A stretch of 64,000 nt of DNA from CAVZCK01 sp963798805 (lineage in GTDB: Bacteria; Pseudomonadota; Alphaproteobacteria; Rhizobiales; Rhodomicrobiaceae): the NCBI GenBank assembly GCA_963798805.1, contig CAWCVC010000002.1:558001-622000 (forward strand), in the 5' to 3' direction. The position numbers and the translations under genes are program-made. Below, in pieces: positions 16,268 to 24,937 of the stretch. The notes beneath the pieces were generated by a model that was not told the DNA's origin, made no database searches, and saw only the letters and a list, made by a program, of their open reading frames with translations. Every line of letters starts with the position of its first letter. The first letter of the stretch is position 1.

Positions 16268-16386
16268 GCGGGGTCAGGCGGATTTCCCCGCATCGCTCAA
16301 CATGCCGTCTCCGGCCAACCGAATGGCCGGAGAATGGCGGTTTCGTCAGTGGAAGTCACATCCCTACATGACGTCTGCTTCTGGGA

Positions 16387-16686
16387 TCATCGGCAGGGGT
16401 TCGCCCAGACCCGGCAGTAGGTAAGCCAGCCCTTGTTGTTGCAATGCCTGCCCCGGTCCAGCGTGTTCCCCCAGTAGCTGTAGTCGGCGCCATATGCGCT
16501 GGCCGTGCGCATACGCCAATTTTGGATGGCATGGCTCATGGCGACGTCCAGGTTGGGACCGCGGCCTATGCCAAAGGTTGATGAAGGCTTGCAGGCGAGA
16601 TGAGAAGCGCTTGCGGGCATGGCGCTTGAAAGCAGAACACCGGCAAACAGGGCGGTGGCCGCAAATCTTGTCACTGAGCTGATCAT
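16387..16686 (-). CDS. Small exported protein of unknown function
   Basis: 99 residues starting MISSVTRFAATALFAGVLL with a signal peptide cleaved near ASASH. The mature part has four cysteines and a tryptophan-rich C-terminal half (NWRMRTASAYGADYSYWGN, HCNNKGWLTYCRVWANPC), probably a small disulfide-linked domain. The ATG at 16686 is preceded by AAGGAAAACCGATCC. A longer in-frame extension to 16890 lacks a site and is not used. Family not recognised. Confidence 0.65.
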   Translation of the reverse strand: MISSVTRFAATALFAGVLLSSAMPASASHLACKPSSTFGIGRGPNLDVAMSHAIQNWRMRTASAYGADYSYWGNTLDRGRHCNNKGWLTYCRVWANPCR

Positions 16687-17128
16687 GGATCGGTTTTCCT
16701 TGTGAAGCAGTCTTGCCTCGGGAGTCCCGGCCGGATCCCCGTATTCAGGCTGGCCGGGCCCCTTGCATTCGTCGCGACACAACGGAAACAGGTTCACGGT
16801 CGCTTGGGGAATGCTCGCGATTGGCGCAGCAGACCGCGCCTTGCGCAGGCAGGCGCACGATCGAAATTCGTGCCCAGACGGGCGCGGCAAGTGAAGCTAT
16901 GGGAGGCTGCTATCGCGACCAGAAATGCGTGGACCGGCCGATCGACTCCTCTCCCATGGGAGTTACTCGGAACGGCGGCCGCTCACCCGTTGCGTCGTCC
17001 CGGACGGCCGGAGGCCGAGCCGGACCCATGGACATATCCGCGCCCACAGACCGGCTGGATTTTCGCTGCGCTCGTCCAGGGTGACGCCAAAGGCAGAACA
17101 GGTGTTCGGTGTTTAAACCAGGCCAATC
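16687..17128. other. Intergenic with a dispersed palindromic repeat
   Basis: About 440 bp between the small secreted protein and sdhA, without a supported gene. From 16993 to about 17090 it holds a member of the repeat family (GTCGTCCCGGACGGCCGG, then GAGGCCGAGCCGG, ending CTCGTCCAGGGTGACGCC). Upstream of that nothing was recognised. Confidence 0.6.
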
Positions 17129-18970
17129 CTAATAAACCCGCGCCTTTGGCTCGATATACTTCACCTCATTCGTGAGCGTGCGCGCATGCACCGGCCGGTA
17201 ATCCAGCCGCACGGTGCGCGTATCGTAATCCGCCCAGGAGAGCGTGTGCTTCATCCAATTCTTGTCGTCGCGATTGGGGAAATCCTCGCGGGCGTGGGCG
17301 CCGCGGCTTTCCTGACGGGCGAGCGCGCCCGTCACCGTCACGGCGGCCTGGGCGATCAGATTGTCGAGTTCGAGCGTCTCGACGAGGTCGGAATTCCACA
17401 CCAGCGAGCGATCTGAGACCTTGATGTCCTCAATGCCGGCCCAGACATCCTCGATGCCTTTCTTGCCCGCAGCCAGCACCTGCTCGGTGCGGAACACGGC
17501 GCAGTCGGCCTGCATGGTCTTCTGCATTTTGAGGCGCAGAGCGGCGGTCGGCGTGCCGCCATCGGCATGGCGGTAATGATCGAGCCGCTCGATCGCTTTC
17601 TCGCCGGAACCGTCGGGCAGCGGCGATTGCGCCCGTCCGGGCTCGATGGTCTCGGCGCAGCGCAGCGCGACGGCGCGCCCGAAGACCACGAGGTCGATCA
17701 GCGAATTGGAGCCGAGCCGGTTGGCGCCGTGAACAGAGGCGCAGGCGGCTTCGCCGATCGCCATCAGGCCGGGCACGACCGCATCGGGGTCGCCATTCAG
17801 CGGCCGCACCGCCTCGCCGTGATAATTGGTGGGGATACCGCCCATATTGTAATGGACCGTCGGCAGCACCGGGATCGGCTCGCGGCGCAGATCGACGCCG
17901 GCGAAGATCTTGGCGCTCTCGGTGATACCGGGCAGGCGCTCGGCGAGGATCTTCGGGTCGAGATGGTCGAGATGCAGGTAGATGTGGTCCTTGTCCGGGC
18001 CGACGCCGCGCCCCTCGCGGATCTCGATGGTCATCGAGCGCGAGACGACATCGCGCGAGGCGAGGTCCTTGGCGTGCGGCGCATAACGCTCCATGAAGCG
18101 CTCGCCTTCTGAGTTGGTCAGATAGCCGCCCTCGCCGCGTGCGCCCTCGGTAATCAGCACGCCGGCGCCGTAGACGCCGGTCGGGTGAAACTGCACGAAC
18201 TCCATGTCCTGCAACGGCAGGCCGGCGCGCAGCACCATGCCATTGCCGTCGCCAGTGCAGGTATGGGCCGAGGTGCAGGAGAAATAGGTGCGGCCATAGC
18301 CGCCGGTCGCCAGGACGGTGCGCTGCGCTCGGAAGCGGTGGATCGAGCCGTCCTCGATCGACATGGCGATAACGCCGCGGCAGCCGCCCTCATCGTCCAT
18401 GATCAGGTCGAGCGCGAAATATTCGACAAAGAACTCCGCCGAATAGCGTAGCGACTGGCCGTAAAGCGTGTGCAGCATGGCGTGGCCGGTGCGGTCGGCG
18501 GCGGCGCAGGTGCGCTGTGCCGGCGGGCCTTCGCCGAACTCTGTGGTCATGCCGCCGAAGGGCCGCTGATAGATCTTGCCTTCCTCGGTGCGCGAGAAGG
18601 GCATGCCGTAATGTTCCAGCTCATAGACGGCAGCGGGGGCGCTGCGGCAGAGATATTCGATGGCGTCCTGATCGCCGAGCCAGTCGGAGCCCTTCACCGT
18701 GTCATACATATGCCAGCGCCAGTCGTCCGGCCCCATATTGCCGAGCGCGGCGGCGATGCCGCCCTGCGCGGCGACGGTGTGCGAGCGGGTCGGAAAGACT
18801 TTGGTGATGCAAGCCGTCCGCAGCCCGGCTTCGGCGCAGCCGAGCGTGGCGCGAAGTCCGGCGCCGCCCGCTCCGACGATGACGACGTCATAGGTGTGGT
18901 CGTTGAAAGGATAGGCGCGGCCATTGGTGCGCGGCGCGCTGACGCCATTACCCTTGCCGTTTTCCGCCAT
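17129..18970 (-). CDS. sdhA: Succinate dehydrogenase flavoprotein subunit
   Basis: 613 residues from ATG 18970. Seen: YDVVIVGAGGAGLRA (FAD-binding), TRSHTVAAQGG with the His that carries covalent FAD, FVQFHPTGVYGAGVLITEG, HARGEGGY-type active-site loop (GARGEGGYLTN), and RSGANRLGS-like HGANRLGSNSL. It oxidises succinate to fumarate in complex II. A TTG six bases upstream is possible but the ATG lies 2 bp after the sdhD stop and fits the operon. No sdhB follows: the next 5 kb is unrelated. Confidence 0.97.
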   Translation of the reverse strand: MAENGKGNGVSAPRTNGRAYPFNDHTYDVVIVGAGGAGLRATLGCAEAGLRTACITKVFPTRSHTVAAQGGIAAALGNMGPDDWRWHMYDTVKGSDWLGDQDAIEYLCRSAPAAVYELEHYGMPFSRTEEGKIYQRPFGGMTTEFGEGPPAQRTCAAADRTGHAMLHTLYGQSLRYSAEFFVEYFALDLIMDDEGGCRGVIAMSIEDGSIHRFRAQRTVLATGGYGRTYFSCTSAHTCTGDGNGMVLRAGLPLQDMEFVQFHPTGVYGAGVLITEGARGEGGYLTNSEGERFMERYAPHAKDLASRDVVSRSMTIEIREGRGVGPDKDHIYLHLDHLDPKILAERLPGITESAKIFAGVDLRREPIPVLPTVHYNMGGIPTNYHGEAVRPLNGDPDAVVPGLMAIGEAACASVHGANRLGSNSLIDLVVFGRAVALRCAETIEPGRAQSPLPDGSGEKAIERLDHYRHADGGTPTAALRLKMQKTMQADCAVFRTEQVLAAGKKGIEDVWAGIEDIKVSDRSLVWNSDLVETLELDNLIAQAAVTVTGALARQESRGAHAREDFPNRDDKNWMKHTLSWADYDTRTVRLDYRPVHARTLTNEVKYIEPKARVY

Positions 18971-18972
18971 GA

Positions 18973-19356
18973 TCAAGCTCCGAGGCTAAGCTGAATGATC
19001 GCAATGATGGAGGTAAGAGCGACCAGCACCGCAAAAAAGGTGTTGAGCAGCAGCAGCACCAGTTTGGGCGCCTCGCTGTGGACGTAGTCCTCGATGATGT
19101 CCTGCATGCCGAGCCGCATATGGTAGGTCGCCGAGAGTGCGAAGAGCGAGGAAAGCACCGTGACGACCGGCCAGGCGAAATAGCTGCGCACCACGTCGAG
19201 CGGCTCGCCGGCGAGATGGATGACCGAGTAGATGACGAAGACGAGGAGCACGAGATTGGCAAGCCCGGTGAGGCGCTGCGACCAGAAGTGGTCCGTGCCG
19301 CTCTGCGCAGAGCCGAGGCCGCGGACGCGGGAGAGAGAGGTGCGGTAGCTCGGCAT
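18973..19356 (-). CDS. sdhD: Succinate dehydrogenase membrane anchor subunit
   Basis: 127 residues with three membrane segments: HFWSQRLTGLANLVLLVFVIYSVI, VVTVLSSLFALSATYHMRLGMQDIIEDYV (with the His that binds heme b in the HMRLGMQ motif) and LLLLNTFFAVLVALTSIIAII. It anchors SdhAB and forms the quinone site with SdhC. The ATG at 19356 shares one base with the sdhC stop (TGATG), so translation is coupled. Confidence 0.93.
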   Translation of the reverse strand: MPSYRTSLSRVRGLGSAQSGTDHFWSQRLTGLANLVLLVFVIYSVIHLAGEPLDVVRSYFAWPVVTVLSSLFALSATYHMRLGMQDIIEDYVHSEAPKLVLLLLNTFFAVLVALTSIIAIIQLSLGA

Positions 19357-19763
19357 CAGAGTGCTCCCCATTTTGCCAGGCCGATGAGCCAGACGATGAT
19401 CGTGAGCGACAGCGAGCCGGCGATCGTGCCCCAGGACAGAGCGCGGACCGCGGGGATCTCGAAACCGTGCCCCGTATCCCAGATGAAATGACGGATGCCG
19501 CCGAGCCCGTGATGGATCAGCGACCAGCTATAGCCGAAGAGGATGAGAAGTCCGATGGGCGAGCCGGCGACATCGTTCGCGGCGACAAAGCCGTCCGGTC
19601 CCGAGGCGGTCGCCGTCAGCCAGGCGACCAGAAGCAGCGTGCCGAAATAATTCACCCCGCCGGTGATCCGATGCACGATGGACATCATCATATTGACGTA
19701 GGGGCGGAAAATCGTCAGATGCGGCGACAGGGGCCGCGCCACTTGTGCCTCGGCTTTCGCCAT
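19356..19763 (-). CDS. sdhC: Succinate dehydrogenase cytochrome b556 subunit
   Basis: 135 residues with the SdhC signature RPLSPHLTIFRPYVNMMMSIVHRITGG and HHGLGGIRHFIWD, where the second His is a heme ligand, and three membrane segments. The start at 19763 (MAKAEAQVARPL) follows GGAGAGATATTTC, a good site; a longer in-frame extension is not conserved. First gene of the sdhC-sdhD-sdhA unit. Confidence 0.94.
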   Translation of the reverse strand: MAKAEAQVARPLSPHLTIFRPYVNMMMSIVHRITGGVNYFGTLLLVAWLTATASGPDGFVAANDVAGSPIGLLILFGYSWSLIHHGLGGIRHFIWDTGHGFEIPAVRALSWGTIAGSLSLTIIVWLIGLAKWGAL

Positions 19764-19952
19764 GAAATATCTCTCCTCGTCCGAGTTCGCTGCCGTTTTA
19801 CCGCGCCGCACCATGAGCCGCAATGGCCCAATGAGATAAGTCTCGGCGCGTTCAGGCTTTATTCAGCGGGCCGCCGGGACGGGTGTTCGCCATTCGTATT
19901 ATGTATTGAGGCCGCGAGGTGCGTTCCATGGAGCAATTGGGGATCGGCAGAA

Positions 19953-20895
19953 ATGGTCAATAAAGGCTTTCGAGGGATGCTTCGGCTTGTCCTCGGTCTG
20001 GCGGTGATTGCGTCTTTCGCTTCGGCCGTGCGGGCCGAAACGGTCTTCGACAGCATCGAGTTCGGGCGGGCGCGAGCGCCATTTCACGGTCGTGACGCCC
20101 GATGGGGAGAAGCGCGGTCACCCTCTGCCGACGATCATCGCGCTGCACGGCGCCCTGATGACCGGGCGGTCGATGCGGCAGGTCTTCGGGCTCGACGAGG
20201 TCGCCGAGCATAACAGCTTCGTGGCCGTCTACCCCGACGGCATCCGGCGGCGCTGGAATGACGGCCGCGTCGAGGATGAGCGCGGCCCGGACGATGTCCG
20301 GTTCATCCGCAAGCTGGCGGAGCAGCTTGTGCGGGACGGGATCGCCGACCCCGCGCGGCTCTATCTGGTCGGCCTCTCCAATGGCGGCATGATGACCTAC
20401 CGCATGGCCTGCGATGCACCCGGCCTGTTCGCGGCCTATGCGGCGGTGATCGCCAATATTTCGGCGCTGGTCGCCGATCGCTGCCCGAAATCGGTGAGCG
20501 CGCCTTTTATCGTCATCAACTCGACCAACGACCACGTGGTGCCGTGGGATGGCGGCGAGGTCGGGCCGGGTTCGCGCCGGGGCGAGCTGATGTCGACGCC
20601 CGAAACCGTCGATTTCTGGCGCCGCCAGAATGGCTGCAGCGAGCGCGCCGAGACCAAGCCGCTGCCGGACAAGGACCCGAATGACGGCTCGACGGTGCTG
20701 GCCAAGCAATATGCCGATTGCCGCTCGGGCGCGCCGGTGGTGCTGTTTGCGGTGGAAGGCGGCGGACATCTGCCGCCCGGCGCCAATGTCGGCGACCGGC
20801 CGCTTCTGCGCCTGATGCTGGGACGCGCCAATCACGATATTTCGGCCGCCGATGTGATCTGGAAATTTTTCAGGCGCTTCCCGCTGACGCGCTGA
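19953..20895 (+). pseudogene. Exported PHB-depolymerase/LpqC-type esterase, one-base insertion
   Basis: A signal peptide (LRLVLGLAVIASFASAVRA) is read from ATG 19953, but the hydrolase domain is in the +1 frame: ERHFTVVTPDGEK, LPTIIALHGALMTG, FVAVYPDGI, LYLVGLSNGGMMTYRMAC (the GxSxGG nucleophile elbow), then NSTNDHVVPWDGG with the acid region and VEGGGHLPPG with the His. Removing one G in gggcgggcg near 20068 joins the two into a 313-residue protein of the esterase family that includes feruloyl esterases and poly(3-hydroxybutyrate) depolymerases. Substrate not assigned. Frameshift real or artefact: undecided. Confidence 0.78.
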
Positions 20896-20964
20896 CACAG
20901 GTTTGATTCGGCCTCGCTCCCGGATGCGGCCATACTGGCGTAGACGCTTTACGAGGACGGCCCG

Positions 20965-21528
20965 ATGAAAACCCTTCCACGCGCAATCGCGCCTCACTGG
21001 CGCGCGCTTGCCGCAGCCTGTTTGATCCTCATCGCCGGCAGCGCGGGCGCGCTCGCCGTCGGCAAATACAGGCCCAAGCCGGAGGAGCGCTGGGTGACCT
21101 ATGAAAACCCGCGCTTCGGCTACCGGCTTTACTACCCCTCGGCGCTGTTCTCCCCCGGCCAGCCGCCCGAGAACGGCAGCGGCCTCACCTTCACCGCCCG
21201 CGACGGGCGCGCCAAGATTGTCGTCTTCGGCGCTCAGAATACCGAGAACTATTCACCGCGGGACTATCGGCGCATTCTGCTGAAGGATTTCGGCGGTTAC
21301 GACCGGTTGGGTTACAGCCCGGTCGGTAAGACTTGGTTCGTGCTTACCGGATTCCGGGGCGAGAACATCTACTATCAGAAGGTGATGTTCACCTGCGCCA
21401 ATAAGGTCATCAGCGTTTTCAGCATGACCTTTCCCAAGGCCGAGAAGCCGTTTTACGAAGGGCTGATCGAGATCATGGAGGACAATTTCCACCCCGGCCG
21501 CGGCACCGACACACCGAAGGGCTGCTGA
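20965..21528 (+). CDS. Exported protein of unknown function
   Basis: 187 residues. An N-terminal membrane segment or uncleaved signal (WRALAAACLILIAGSAGALAVG) is followed by WVTYENPRFGYRLYYPSALFSP and DGRAKIVVFGAQNTENYSPRDYRR, then ENIYYQKVMFTCANKVISVFSMTFP. The pattern N-x-R-F-G-Y-x-x-x-Y-P recurs in many periplasmic proteins of this bacterial group (PsbP/DUF-like folds), but no function is known to me. It lies 69 bp after the esterase on the same strand. Confidence 0.75.
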   Translation: MKTLPRAIAPHWRALAAACLILIAGSAGALAVGKYRPKPEERWVTYENPRFGYRLYYPSALFSPGQPPENGSGLTFTARDGRAKIVVFGAQNTENYSPRDYRRILLKDFGGYDRLGYSPVGKTWFVLTGFRGENIYYQKVMFTCANKVISVFSMTFPKAEKPFYEGLIEIMEDNFHPGRGTDTPKGC

Positions 21529-21570
21529 ACGGTTTTCCGACTTACGCTCAATGCTTCCGCGCCCACCTGC

Positions 21571-21673
21571 GTCGTCCCGGACGAACGAAGTGAGGTCCGG
21601 GACCCATTGGATTATCAACACGTGTACGGGGCAGTTGGGCCATTGGGCCCCGGCTCAAGGGCCGGGGCGACGC
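21571..21673. repeat. Dispersed palindromic repeat
   Basis: GTCGTCCCGGACGAACG pairs with CGAAGTGAGGTCCGGGAC; the second part GGGCCCCGGCTCAAGG pairs with CCGGGGCGAC. Two hairpins separated by about 45 bp, the form shared by the copy at 63115. Confidence 0.75.
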
Positions 21674-21750
21674 CTCGAATATGCGAAGCGAGTATGCTGT
21701 CATACGGCGGTGCTTGGCTTTTCGCCGGCCATAGGCTACGCATCGGCTCC

Positions 21751-23562
21751 ATGAAACCGGCGCGCCGCGTAAAGCCGTCATCGGCTGAGTTCATGGCTGA
21801 GGGGAGGGAGGCTTTCCTTGCCGGACGCTACTATCTCGCGGCCGAGGCTTTCGCCAAGGCGCGCGATGCCGATCCGCGCAATCCCGCGGTTTTCTTCAGT
21901 CTGGCCGGCGCCAAGGAGCGCATCGGCGAGATCGACGAAGCGGCGCGCTGCCTGACGACGGCCTTGCGCTTGCGGCCCTCCTGGTTCGAAGCCGCGCAGC
22001 GCCTTGCCTTTCTGCTCGAGCGGTTTCGGCTCGAGGCGCCGGGCGAACTCGACCCGCATGGCCTCTTTGCCGCCTTCGCCTTCGACCGCATCGACCGGCA
22101 GGCTGTTGCCGGCGCCGCCATTGCGCATCTGCGCGCCGGGGCGTCGCTCGGCGCTGCGATCCTGGAAGCCGAGCAGGGCGGGGCGGAGGACGCAGCGCGC
22201 AGCCTCGTTCTGCGCCGGACCGACAAGACCCTCACTCAGCCGCTGCTTCACGTCGCGCTGGCGAACAGCCCCAATCGCGATCCCGGCTTCGAGCGGCTGC
22301 TCACGGCGCTCCGGCGTGTGCTGCTGCTGGAGACGCCGGCCGAACGCTTCGGCGACAAGGGGCTGACCGGCTTTGTGCTCGCCCTGATCCGGCAATGTAT
22401 CGAGAATGACTATGTCTGGGCGGCGAGCGCGGAGGAGCGGCGGCGCCTCGATGAGCTGTCCGTGGACTGGACCGCCCTTCGCGGCGGCGATGCCGATCAG
22501 GCGCGGCGGCTGATGCTATCTTTGCTTTACGCCGCGCCGGAGGATGCGATCGGCGATAGGCTGACAGCGGATGATTGCCGGGGCCTTCGCCCCAAAGCGC
22601 TCGGGGAGCTTCTCGCGCAGCGGCTCGATGAGGAGGCAGGCCAGGCGGAAATCGCCGCCGCGATCCCGAGCCTCGGCGTCATCGAAGACGGCACCTCACA
22701 GCGCGTCGCCCGGCAATATGAAGCCCATCCCTATCCGCGCTGGACCAGCCTGCAACTGCCGGCAGAGGCGAGCGCCGCGCATGTCCTCGAACGCTTCTTC
22801 ACGCCGGAGCGGCTGGCGTTTCTCGCCCGGCCGTTCAAAGCGCTGATCGCCGGAGCGGGGACCGGCCAGCACGCCATCACCGCCGCCGTCCGCTACGGCC
22901 CGGCCGCCGATGTGCTCGCCATCGATCTCAGCCGCCGCAGCCTCGCCTATGGAAAAGCCAGGGCAGAAGGCTTCGGCGTCGCAAATCTCCGCTTCGCACA
23001 GGCCGATCTCATGGCGATCGGCGCCGGGAACGGTCCCTTCGACGTCATTGAGGCCATGGGCGTGCTGCATCACATGGCCGAGCCGTTCAAGGGCTGGCAG
23101 GCGCTTGCCGGCCTGCTCGGGCCCGGCGGCATCATGCTGATCGGGCTGTACAGCGCGGTTGCCCGCCGGAACATCGCCGAGCTCAGGAGCGAGGCCGGCT
23201 ATCCGGGTCCGTCCTGCGATGACGACGAGGCGCGCGCCTATCGGGTGAGCCTTATGAATCGTCCGGATGTCGCGGCCGCGCTCGGCCAGTCGCACGATTT
23301 CTACACGCTGAGCGACTTCCGCGACCTGGTGCTGCATGAGCATGAGCGGCCGATCTTCCTCTCCGAGATCGAAGCTTTTCTCGATCAGCACGGTCTCGCC
23401 TTCAGAGGCTTCAACCTGCTCCGTCCCATATCCGAGGCTTTTCTCAAGGCCTTCCCGGAGGATCGCTGGCCGGGCCGCCTCGGCAATTGGGCGGTGTTCG
23501 AAGACCAGCATCCGCGCATCTTCGACGGCATGTATCAGTTCTGGTGCGAAAAGACGTCTTGA
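21751..23562 (+). CDS. TPR-containing class I methyltransferase
   Basis: 603 residues. The N-terminal part (about 15-90) has TPR-like helices (AEGREAFLAGRYYLAAEAFAKARDADP, AVFFSLAGAKERIGEIDEAARCL). A long helical middle follows, then RVARQYEAHPYPRW, the entry to a SAM-dependent methyltransferase: LIAGAGTGQHAI (motif I), DVLAIDLSRRSLAYG (motif II) and FDVIEAMGVLHHM (post-motif). After the methyltransferase comes a region with DFRDLVLHEHERPIFLSEIEAFL. Such fusions occur widely in alphaproteobacteria and act on unknown targets. The ATG at 21751 is chosen because earlier in-frame codons run through the palindromic repeat. Confidence 0.85.
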   Translation: MKPARRVKPSSAEFMAEGREAFLAGRYYLAAEAFAKARDADPRNPAVFFSLAGAKERIGEIDEAARCLTTALRLRPSWFEAAQRLAFLLERFRLEAPGELDPHGLFAAFAFDRIDRQAVAGAAIAHLRAGASLGAAILEAEQGGAEDAARSLVLRRTDKTLTQPLLHVALANSPNRDPGFERLLTALRRVLLLETPAERFGDKGLTGFVLALIRQCIENDYVWAASAEERRRLDELSVDWTALRGGDADQARRLMLSLLYAAPEDAIGDRLTADDCRGLRPKALGELLAQRLDEEAGQAEIAAAIPSLGVIEDGTSQRVARQYEAHPYPRWTSLQLPAEASAAHVLERFFTPERLAFLARPFKALIAGAGTGQHAITAAVRYGPAADVLAIDLSRRSLAYGKARAEGFGVANLRFAQADLMAIGAGNGPFDVIEAMGVLHHMAEPFKGWQALAGLLGPGGIMLIGLYSAVARRNIAELRSEAGYPGPSCDDDEARAYRVSLMNRPDVAAALGQSHDFYTLSDFRDLVLHEHERPIFLSEIEAFLDQHGLAFRGFNLLRPISEAFLKAFPEDRWPGRLGNWAVFEDQHPRIFDGMYQFWCEKTS

Positions 23563-23587
23563 GCCGGCGCGCCACCGTTCCTGCGAA

Positions 23588-24109
23588 TCAGGTCAGCTCC
23601 CGGCTCCGATCCGTCCGGGCGATCATCTGGATCGCTTCGGGAAGCTCGGGCGAGGTCGCGTAAAAGCCGATCGCGCGCAGCGCATCCGCCGGCAGCACGA
23701 CCCCGGCGGCGCTGCGGATCATGGTCTTCAACGTGGCCCGGGCGGCGACGGCGGCGCCGCGGACGAATTGCTGCTCGAGATAGAACCAGCGATCGTCCCA
23801 TCCGAGCACTTTGGTGCGCAGCTCATAAGACTGAAACAGCAGCAGCGGCCGCCGGTAATCGATGATGGCGGTGGCGACCACTGGAAACCAGCGGTGGCGG
23901 CGCGCGGCGCGCCAGAAGCCGGTGCGCACCAGGAGGTCGATCCGGCCGAGGTCCATAAGCGACAAATAGCGCCCGTTATTCATATGAAGCTGGATATCGA
24001 GGTCATTGGGCAGGACATGCAGGCGCAGGCTGGAGATATCGAGCGGCTTCAGCCTCTTGCGGAACGAGCCCTTCACAAGCACCAGAATGAGCCTAAGAAT
24101 CAGGTTCAA
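23588..24109 (-). CDS. Thioesterase family protein (hotdog fold, THEM6-like)
   Basis: 173 residues. Seen: SSLRLHVLPNDLDIQLHMNNGRYLSLMDLGRID, where the D-x-D-x-x-x-H-M-N-N-G-R-Y motif is the signature of this acyl-CoA-thioesterase-like group, and YRRPLLLFQSYELRTKVLGWDDRWFYLEQQF in the second half. The N-terminal hydrophobic stretch MNLILRLILVLV could be a membrane anchor. Convergent with the methyltransferase gene, 25 bp apart. Confidence 0.85.
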   Translation of the reverse strand: MNLILRLILVLVKGSFRKRLKPLDISSLRLHVLPNDLDIQLHMNNGRYLSLMDLGRIDLLVRTGFWRAARRHRWFPVVATAIIDYRRPLLLFQSYELRTKVLGWDDRWFYLEQQFVRGAAVAARATLKTMIRSAAGVVLPADALRAIGFYATSPELPEAIQMIARTDRSRELT

Positions 24110-24223
24110 GGATTACCCCCTTCGATCACCGGACGCGGGCGATGATGGCAACGCCCGCTTCGATGGCATAAACGCGCTCAAATCGCCAGCGTTCGGTGCG
24201 CCTTCCACATTCCGCATACGGAA

Positions 24224-24250
24224 ATGGCGCCGCTTTGGGGGCGGCGCCAT
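24224..24250 (-). terminator. Hairpin downstream of DUF992 gene
   Basis: ATGGCGCCGC (24224-24233) pairs with GCGGCGCCAT (24241-24250). On the minus strand it is followed by a short run TTTCC only, so it is a probable but not a strong intrinsic terminator. Confidence 0.45.
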
Positions 24251-24280
24251 GGGACGTTAGTCTCGGATGCGGATGTCGGT

Positions 24281-24763
24281 TCAGGCCGGATCCAGCACCA
24301 GCTCCGATACGGCGAGCGCGGCATTGACGCCGGTCTGACCCTGAACGCTGAGCGGCTGCAGCGAGATGGTCTTGTTCGATCCGCCGACCAGCACATTGGC
24401 GCCGCCGCCAACGCCGGCCGTCGCTTCCGCCGAGGCGCCGACATAGGTGCCCGCAAGCGCGCCTCTGCCGAACTTCGAGGTGGGCGCGACGACCGCCCAG
24501 GTCATCACGGCATCGCCCGTCACGCCGATATCGATGCCGAACTTATCGATCTTGCCCACATAGCGCTCGCCCCTGCCGCTCGATGCATCGAAATGGCAGC
24601 GCAGGGCTTTGCTGGAGCCGAAGACGAAGCCGGTGCCGCCGCTGACCTTGCAGGTCAGAACGCCGACGCGGACACTGTTGTCTTCCTTCGCGATGGCGCC
24701 GGGCGCGCCGAGCAGCAACAGCGACACGGCGCCGGCCGCGAGAAGCCGAATGTTCGTTTTCAT
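24281..24763 (-). CDS. DUF992 family exported protein
   Basis: 160 residues with a signal peptide (IRLLAAGAVSLLLLGAPGAIA) and the DUF992 pattern VRVGVLTCKVSGGTGFVFGSSKALRC, YVGKIDKFGIDIGVTG, MTWAVVAPTSKFGRGALAGTYVGASAEATAG and VGGSNKTISLQPLSVQGQTG. Two cysteines probably form a disulfide. The family is common in Hyphomicrobiales and of unknown function. The ATG at 24763 follows GAAGGGATCACGA. Confidence 0.92.
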   Translation of the reverse strand: MKTNIRLLAAGAVSLLLLGAPGAIAKEDNSVRVGVLTCKVSGGTGFVFGSSKALRCHFDASSGRGERYVGKIDKFGIDIGVTGDAVMTWAVVAPTSKFGRGALAGTYVGASAEATAGVGGGANVLVGGSNKTISLQPLSVQGQTGVNAALAVSELVLDPA

Positions 24764-24937
24764 TCGTGATCCCTTCAAATTGATTGCATTAACAAAAAAC
24801 CCCTCGTGGTGCCGAGGCGCAAGTCATCCCACTCCCACTTTCTGGCGGATGTCGGGCAGTGATGGCGATTGCTGCGAAAAGACCTTGGCCCGCCGGCGGT
24901 AATGCCGGGGGTTTTTCGTCGGATCGGGCTTTCCGGC

